Source: Impatiens glandulifera
Taxonomy: Eukaryota > Streptophyta > Magnoliopsida > Ericales > Balsaminaceae
Length of the DNA stretch: 64,000 nt
NCBI RefSeq assembly: GCF_907164915.1
Contig: NC_061867.1
Location: 37,857,338-37,921,337 of the forward strand
Direction of reading: 5' to 3'
The notes under the pieces were generated by a model. That model saw nothing but the letters and a program-made list of their open reading frames with translations. It had not been told where the DNA came from and ran no database searches. Below, one piece after another: positions 57,708 through 64,000 of this stretch (the stretch's first letter is position 1; each line of letters opens with the position of its first letter). A program made the position numbers and the translations under genes.

Positions 57708-58661
57708 TGATTCTAGTAAAATTGATTAAAATAAACTTAGAAAATAAGTTTATTTAAAACAACAATGTTTTGATGATGGGCTGACATTATTTTGATGATG
57801 CGTGTGTTAATCAAAATAAAACTTAGTTATGCACATGCAAAGCTAAATAACATAGTTTAATGATGCAAATGAATAAAACTAATTTGGGTAACTTACTTTT
57901 GTGTAGGTACAGATATAAAGAAGTCTGTCTATTCGAACGTCGTCTAAATTACTTCAGACGTGGTCTGAGTAATGCGCGAGTAGATGTGGTCTGAGTAATG
58001 CGCAAGTAGACGTCGTCTAATTACAACAAACGTGGTTTGAGTAATGCGCGAGTAGACGTTGTCTAATTACTTCAGACGTGGTTTAAGTAATGTGCGAGTA
58101 AACGTCGTCTAATTACTTCATATGTGGTCTGAGTAATGCACGAGTAGACGTCGTCTAATTACTTCAGACGTGGTATGAGTAATGCGCGAGTAGACGTCGT
58201 CTAAATTACGTCAGACGTGGTCTGAGTAATTCCCGAGTAGACGTCGTCTATTTTCAATAGTCGTGGTCTGAAGAAGAAGCGTAGTTAGACGTCATATAAC
58301 CTTCTTAGACGCGGTCTGAAGAAGAAGCGTAGTTAGACGTCGTCTAACCTTCTTAGACGCGGTCTGAAAAAGAAGCGTAGTTAGACGTCGTCTAACCTTC
58401 CAAGACGCGGTCTGAAGAAGAAGTGTAGTTAGATGTCATCTAACCTTTTTAGACGCGGTATGGAGAATAAGCATAGTTAGACGTTGTCTAACCTTGATTA
58501 GATGACCGAAGGAGCACCTGTTTCTCTACTCAGCTCGTCTATAACAAATGAGCAACTGTCACATACACCAATATTCAAATTGCTCACGCTGTGTTGCACG
58601 TTCCAGTACAACACGATCTTTAAGAACATTCAGCGCACTACCTGTTCTGTACGACCACGAT
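57708..58661 (+). repeat. 5' LTR fragment of the copia element (3' part deleted)
   Basis: It aligns to the 3' LTR starting at 62884 (TAAAATTGATTAAAAT..ACTTAG, AACAACAATGTTTTGATGAT). Similarity stops at ACGACCACGA (58661); the promoter, R and U5 found in the 3' LTR are absent. Contains about twelve GACGTCGTCTAA repeat units (57945-58490). Confidence 0.85.
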
Positions 58662-58783
58662 TTTTTGTTGATTAACTGTTGATTTTCAAATTCATGCATG
58701 TCTGGTTAACTCATGCATGTCTGGTTAAGGACCAGTAGGGCAACATCCTGCTGACCGGAAGTAGAGTAGGAAACTCTTACAAA

Positions 58784-61617
58784 ATGAACTGGAAAAATAA
58801 GATATCTAAGCTTGTACGCATGGTTGTAAAAAATGATCAAAACTGGCTATGGCATAAGAGACTAAATTATCTTAATATTAAAACTATTAACAACATTTGC
58901 TCACATGATTTAGTTTCTAGTTTACCTAAACTAAAGTTTTCAAAAGACAAGGTCTGTCCTACTTGCTAGTTGGGCAAACAAATCATATCAAATTTTAAGA
59001 GTAAAGGGAAATCTCAATCCAACCGATTCTGGGAACTATTGCACATGGACCTGTTCGGTCCAATTCTAGAAAAAAGCTTGGGAAGAATGAGATTCAATCT
59101 GATCATAATTGATGATTTTTCAAGATTTACTTGAGTTATTTTCTTACCTTTTAAGGATCAAACTGCTGAGAATTTGATAAAGATTCTTAGAAGACTTCAA
59201 AACAAAAAATCTTAAAGTATCATCAAAATTAGAAGTGATTGGAGAACCGAGTTTACCAACAGACGCCTATCTTCTTACCTCAAGGAGTCTGGTATTAGAC
59301 ACGAGTTTTCTAGTGCTAGAACTCTCTAAAAAAATGGTATTGCCAAGAGGAGAGTTAGAACACTGAAGGAAGCAACGAGATCTATGCTAACCGACTCAGG
59401 TGTTTCCTAGAAGTTATGGGCAGAAGCCATAAACACACCATGCTATACTCAAAATCGGTCAATGATTAATAAAATTTTTAGCAAAACACCTTATGAACTC
59501 TTTTATGGAAGAACTCCTAAAGTTTCATAATTTTGAATTTTTGTGTGTAAGTGTTTTATTCACAACAATGGGAAAAATCATTTGACTACTTTTGATACTA
59601 AAGTAGATACTGGAATCATGCTAAGTTACTCCTTAGTTAGTAAAGCTTATAGAGTGTTTAATAATCAAACACTAATTGTTGAAGAGTCCTATCATGTTGT
59701 TTGTGATGAATCTGTTGAAAATAATTCTGACGAATTCATTGAAATTGCTAACAGATTAGAAGTGAAAAGTCTTGAATCCGATAGTGATGATGAAGCTTCG
59801 GTCAATAGGACATACTCATCTAATCAGATGGCTGATCCGGTTTAGAGTCAACTAGACGTCCAAACTACAAGTCAGCATACGACTGAAAGTTCGGACGTCG
59901 TGGGGCCGTCTAACCAGACGTCTGATCCTTTAGGACCAAGCTTTAAATGGAACATAAATCATCCACCTAAATTAATAATTGATAATCCTAAATATCCTTT
60001 TGGGACCAGACATCAATTAATGGATGAAATGGAAAACTTCACCTTTACTTCTCAAATTGAGAAAAGAAGATAAATGAAGCATTGCTTGATCCATATTGGA
60101 TTAATGCAATGCAAGAGGAGTTAAATCAATTTGAAAGAAATAAAGTGTGGCATCTGACTCCAAGGTCGACTGATCAATTGGTTATTGGAACCAGATGAGT
60201 TTTTCGAAACAAGCTTAGTGAAGATTGTTTGGTTGTGAGAAACAAATTCCGATTGATAGCTCAAGGCTATAGACATGAGGAGGGAATTAACTTTGAGGAG
60301 TCATTCGCCCATATTGCTAGACTTGAAGCAATCAGAATCTTTCTAGCTTATGTATTATTCAAGAATTTTAAAGTTTATCAAATGGATGTGAAAACTGTAT
60401 TTTTAAATGGAATTTTAAATGAGAATGTGTATGTTGAACAATCGCTTGGCTTTCACGATCACTCCTTACCATATCATTTTTTATACTTGACAAAGCTTTA
60501 TATTGTCTTAAACAAGCTCCTAGAGCTTGGTATGATACTTTAATAAAATTTTTATTTGATTATGATTTTGTAATTGGCACAGTAGACAAAACTCTGTTTA
60601 GATTTGTTAAAGATTCTCACATTTTGCTTGTTCATGTATATGTTGATGATATCATATTTGAGTCAACCAACCCCAAATTATGTGAGAAATTATCTAAGTT
60701 GATGCGAGACAAATTCGAGATGAGTATGATGGGAGAATTGAATTTCTTTCTTGGCTTCAATTTCGTCAACTTGAAAAAGGCATATTCATCAATCAGGCCA
60801 AATACACTAGGGAGCTGCTAAAGAAGTTCAAAATGGAGAGTTGTTTTGTTGCTGCCACTCCAATAAACTCTTCTAGAAAGCTCGACAAGGATGATGATGG
60901 CCAGAGTGTCGATATCACTGCATACATGTGGATCATAGGTTCCTTGCTCTACCTAACTACTAACCGACCAGACATCCAGTTTGTTGTCTGTGGAAGATTT
61001 CAGGTTAACCCTAAACAATCTCATTACGTTACTGCTAAACGTATTTTGAAGTATTTAAAGAGAACTCAAAATGTGGGACTGTGGTATTCAAAGGATTTCA
61101 GTTTCAATTTAATTGGCTATTCTGATGCAGATTATGTAGGCTGCAAGATTGAACGGAAGAGCACCAATGGGACTTGCTAGTTCCTTGGTGATCGTCTGAT
61201 TTCTTGGTTCAGCAAGAAGCAGACGTCCGTCGCCACGTATACAGTAGAGGTGGAGTATCTTGCTGCAGGTAGTTGCTGCTCACAGCTCTTGTGGTTCAAC
61301 AACAACTGAGGGATCACGACATTAAGGCGGACGAGTCACCAATTTTCTACAACAACACTAGTGCCATAAAGATTAAATATAACCCGGTGTTGCACTCTCG
61401 GAAGAAGCATATCGACATCCGACACCATTTCATTCGGGAGCACGTCAGTCAGAAGCAAATTCGTCTAGAATATTTCCCAACGGATCAACAAGTGGCAAAC
61501 GTGTTCACAAAACCACTCATACCAAGAAATTTGGGAAAACGTTTTTACTTTTCTGACGATTTTCTTACCACACATTTTTTTAATGATAAGCTTGTCAATA
61601 AATGTTATTCATGATAA
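58784..61617 (+). pseudogene. copia pol: GAG-pre-integrase, integrase, RT, RNase H
   Basis: 58784-58969 carries the GAG-pre-integrase box (NWLWHKRLNYLNIKTINNIC, ending VCPTC). The integrase core follows (LLHMDLFGPILEKSLGR, IIDDFSRFT, IRSDWRTEFTNRR). Its third acidic residue is lost: NGIAKRRVRTL stands where NG.VERKNRTL is usual. RT shows [40 protein letters not shown] and the catalytic LLVHVYVDDIIFES (60624-60665). RNase H shows GYSDADYVGCKIERKSTNGT, a SKKQTSVA piece and KHIDIRHHFIREHV. Stops and frameshifts occur roughly every 100-300 bp, so it is an old, inactive copy. The RT active site YVDD itself is intact. Confidence 0.9.
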
Positions 61618-61812
61618 ATGACATCTTATTTTAATAATGACTTTTATAGCCATGTGTCAGTCACACTCTATAAAGAGTAATTAACACATCTAAAGAAACT
61701 CAGTATTCGCTTTGTGATTCTGAATACTTGTTCTCTCTCTAAAAAACTCTTGAGATTCTTAGCTGCTTAAAATCCTAAGTATTCTTCTTCATGTAAACTT
61801 TAAAAAGTAAAA

Positions 61813-62319
61813 ATGGCCTCCTTCATATCTAACACATTGCAAGTAAACTTTGAGTCTGCCGTCTATTTGACGCTCCTAGAAATGGTTACAATGTTCAGAT
61901 CTCTTGAAGCTTTCGGCCTAAGGAAGTTTCTTGGAGGATCTTTCATCATTCACAAACTAGAGGTTCGTGAGTTCTTTAAGTTTGCAAGGGTAGTCGACAA
62001 CGTTATCCATGCGACTATAAGAGGAGCTGAAATCTCCTTTTCTAGAGAATTTTTTGCTCAGTTTTTCGAGCTTCCGTCGGAGGGATTGACAAAGTTCCAC
62101 ACCTCTCCAGATTATATCCTATATGAGATTAAGAGATTCTTTTCAGATACCTCTCTTCCTATTAAATCTCACGGAAATAATTCGTCCTTAAAAACTGAGT
62201 TTTCTCTTCTCAATGACATCGTTTCCAAATTTATCCTAGCAATGGTAGCCAATAATGTCTATTCCAAAGAACATTTTGAGATGACAGTGGCTATAACCAA
62301 GGGAAAAGTCATCAACTAG
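61813..62319 (+). pseudogene. Additional ORF between copia RNase H and 3' LTR (envelope-position ORF)
   Basis: 168 codons from MASFISNTLQVNFESAVYLT. It includes MFRSLEAFGLRKFLGG, REFFKFARVVDNVIHATIRG, AEISFSREFFAQFFELPSEG and EFSLLNDIVSKFILAMVANN. After a TAG at 62317 the frame goes on (LKIIFNNLVKLISSP) with stops into a lysine-rich tail (KGKEKKSKASKVSKN, about 62510). It has the place of the env-like ORF of SIRE-type elements. The sequence reminds me of the abundant proteins misnamed 'dystroglycan-like' in Gesneriaceae genomes and of the 'putative plant transposon protein' domain. That is from memory and unverified. No signal peptide or membrane segment is visible, so it is unlikely to be a true envelope. 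Function unknown. Confidence 0.65.
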
Positions 62320-62869
62320 TTAAAAATCATATTTAATAACCTGGTGAAGCTGATTTCTTCTCCAAGGAAGCCAATTAACTAGTTATGCCTCTCAGCTCAG
62401 TATGGTGTTCGAACATCTCCATGTTAATGTTGGACGTGGGGTCCGCATAAACACTTCCAAAATTATGGACGATCAAAGAGTCTAAAACTACTTCTTCAGA
62501 GTAGGAAGAGCAAGGGAAAGGAGAAGAAGTCTAAGGCTTCAAAGGTCTCTAAGAACAATATATGCTACTGCGCCTGCTAGACAGCTGCTGAAACAGATTG
62601 ATCTTCCCGATGATGTCAAAAAGGGGGGAAAATTCGGCCTACAATCAAGGGGGGAGATCAGGCCAAAAAGAATTATCATCAATGGAAGAGGAGGATAGGA
62701 AAGAACAATTTTAGGAAATACCTAATCTTTTGTTTGATAATGGGAAATTATGTTCATATATATATATATAAATTCAATCTTTTTGCTTATATATATAAAT
62801 CCTATCTCTCTTGTCAGAAATATGATTGATCTTGTGTACCTGATCTTCTAACTAAGTTTTGACATCATC

Positions 62870-62883
62870 AAAAAGGGAGAAAT
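62870..62883 (+). promoter_or_regulatory. Polypurine tract of the copia element
   Basis: AAAAAGGGAGAAAT directly before TGTTGTAGTC, the start of the 3' LTR. Confidence 0.8.
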
Positions 62884-64000
62884 TGTTGTAGTCAAATTGA
62901 TTAAAATGAACTTAGGAAATAAGTTTATTTAAAACAACAATGTTTTGATGATAGGCTGATATTATTTTGATGATGTGTGGGTTAATAAAATTAAAACTTA
63001 GTTATGCACATGCAAAGCTGAAGAACTTAGTTTAATGATGCAAATAAATAAAACTAAGTTGGGTAACTTACTTTTGTCAAGTACAGATCTTAAGAAATCT
63101 GTCTATTCGGACGTCGTCTAAGTTACTTCAGACGTGGTTTAAGTAATGCGCGAGTAAACGTTGTCTAACCTTCTTAGACGCGGTCTTAAGAAGAAGCGTA
63201 GTTAGATGTCGTCTAACATTCTTAGACGCGGTGTGAAGAAAAAGCGTAGTTAGACGTTGTCTAACCTCGATCAGACAACTGAAGGAGTGCATATTTCTCT
63301 ACTCAGCTCGTCTACAACTTTCGTTATCAGTAGTCTGACAAGACAACTGATCATAATAAATGAGCAACTGCCATGTACGCCAATATTCAAATTGCTCACG
63401 TTGTGTTGCACATTCTAGTACAACACGATCTTTGAGAACATTCGACGCACTACATGTTCTGTACGGCCACGATCCTCGTGTACAGGCTCTGATGAACTAT
63501 CGTAATATTTGGTGAATGTGCAACGGACACATGCCACATGTCCATAAAGAAGATTCGACCGTTGGTGCTCTATAAATATAAATAGAAGCTCAAGGACAAC
63601 GGACGAACAACTGATAACTCGATCCATCAATCTCTCTTTGTAATAACTTGTTATGCTCTTTCTATCTAATTGCTTAATCTCTCTAAAGCTTAAGAGTGAA
63701 TTAATTATTTACTCCGTGATTACTCTGTAATTCATTCACTATTTTTCCTATGTGAAACTTCAGTGTTGTAAGTTGAACAGAGGTTGTTCTATTCAATAGA
63801 GAGTTAGCTAGAAGTTCAGAAGTAGGCAGTTATTAAGTCTTGTGGTTTCTGACTGGGTTTGTGTAGTGTGTTCTATACCGATGAAAGTTTCCTAGTGAAT
63901 ATAATTCCTGTTGAGGAAGAATGGGTGACATAGGAGTTGTATCTCCGATCATCCATAAAACTCTCTAAGTTCTTTACTTTCTGCCATTTACATTTATTTG
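62884..64000 (+). repeat. 3' LTR of the copia element (runs off the window)
   Basis: Begins TGTTGTAGTCAAATTGATT. Holds only about three to four GACGTCGTCTAA units (63110-63290), a TATAAATATAAATAG box at 63571, and a likely R/U5 downstream. At least 1117 bp; the end lies outside the window. The short minus-strand frame at 63415-63630 is not a gene. Confidence 0.88.
63571..63578 (+). promoter_or_regulatory. TATA box of the copia 3' LTR
   Basis: TATAAATA in GCTCTATAAATATAAATAG, in the expected place for the U3/R promoter. The counterpart in the 5' LTR has been deleted, so this copy cannot be expressed from its own 5' end. Confidence 0.65.

Larger units (their letters stand above)
57708..64000 (+). 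mobile_element. Ty1/copia LTR retrotransposon, deleted, with extra 3' ORF (SIRE-like)
   Basis: U3 of the 5' LTR is joined by a deletion (near 58662) to pol just before the integrase. The gag, protease, primer site and most of the 5' LTR are gone. Then follow integrase, RT, RNase H, an additional ORF, a polypurine tract (AAAAAGGGAGAAAT) and a 3' LTR that leaves the window. Long LTRs, the TCATCAAAAAGGGAGA tract and an ORF after pol are SIRE/Maximus-like characters; lineage inferred. Confidence 0.88.

Overview
The window is nuclear DNA from a flowering plant and is almost entirely mobile-element sequence. It is AT-rich. It contains one intron-bearing plant gene with GT-AG introns (a vacuolar processing enzyme), plant-type CACTA, hAT, PIF/Harbinger and Mutator-like DNA transposons, Ty3/gypsy, Ty1/copia and LINE retroelements, and no bacterial gene organisation. 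The extra reading frame after the copia pol looks like proteins I remember from asterid (Lamiales/Gesneriaceae) genomes, so an asterid is possible but unproven.

Layout. (1) 1-19.1 kb: old, decayed LTR-retrotransposon sequence. Two diverged repeat modules (X and Y) each occur twice in the same orientation. A gag-like remnant lies on the minus strand near 7.2-7.6 kb. Into this have gone a PIF/Harbinger MITE (2211-2790), a 1.9-kb hAT-like fold-back element built of an ACGT minisatellite (10437-12320), a LINE 3' tail with a 14-bp target duplication (13615-13980) and copia LTR fragments (16.4-17.7 kb). (2) 19.1-41.4 kb: a four-level nest. A minus-strand CACTA element (CACTA-2, about 19143-41377) has a second CACTA element (CACTA-1, 20077-32503, ATA target duplication) in the last exon of its second transposon gene. 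CACTA-1 carries a hAT-type MITE (25338-32329, 8-bp duplication GTTGAGGG). That MITE contains a tRNA-Gly(GCC)-like sequence, and a Ty3/gypsy chromovirus (25656-32072, 5-bp duplication CCTGC) is inserted in its anticodon loop. (3) 41.4-46.4 kb: a decayed LINE-like ORF1 region (DUF4283 plus zinc knuckle) on the minus strand, without a visible ORF2. (4) 46.4-51.5 kb: the vacuolar processing enzyme gene (48588-50666, 9 exons, 484 aa) and its AT-rich flanks; this is the only convincing host gene. (5) 51.5-57.7 kb: a Mutator-like transposase remnant (minus) and the 5' end of a third CACTA element. (6) 57.7-64 kb: a Ty1/copia element whose 5' LTR is cut short by a deletion that also removed gag, with an additional ORF between RNase H and the 3' LTR. 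The 3' LTR runs off the window.

None of the transposon protein genes is intact. The CACTA elements each show a TNP2-type transposase followed by a Transposase_24-type gene, both broken. The gypsy element is the youngest and most GC-rich, with readable gag, protease, RT, RNase H, integrase and chromodomain but several stops and one frameshift. The VPE gene reads through without interruption and looks functional. I found no novel defence or enzymatic system. The most notable items are the nested tRNA-anticodon insertion, the palindromic ACGT-repeat element and the variable GACGTC repeats in the copia LTRs.
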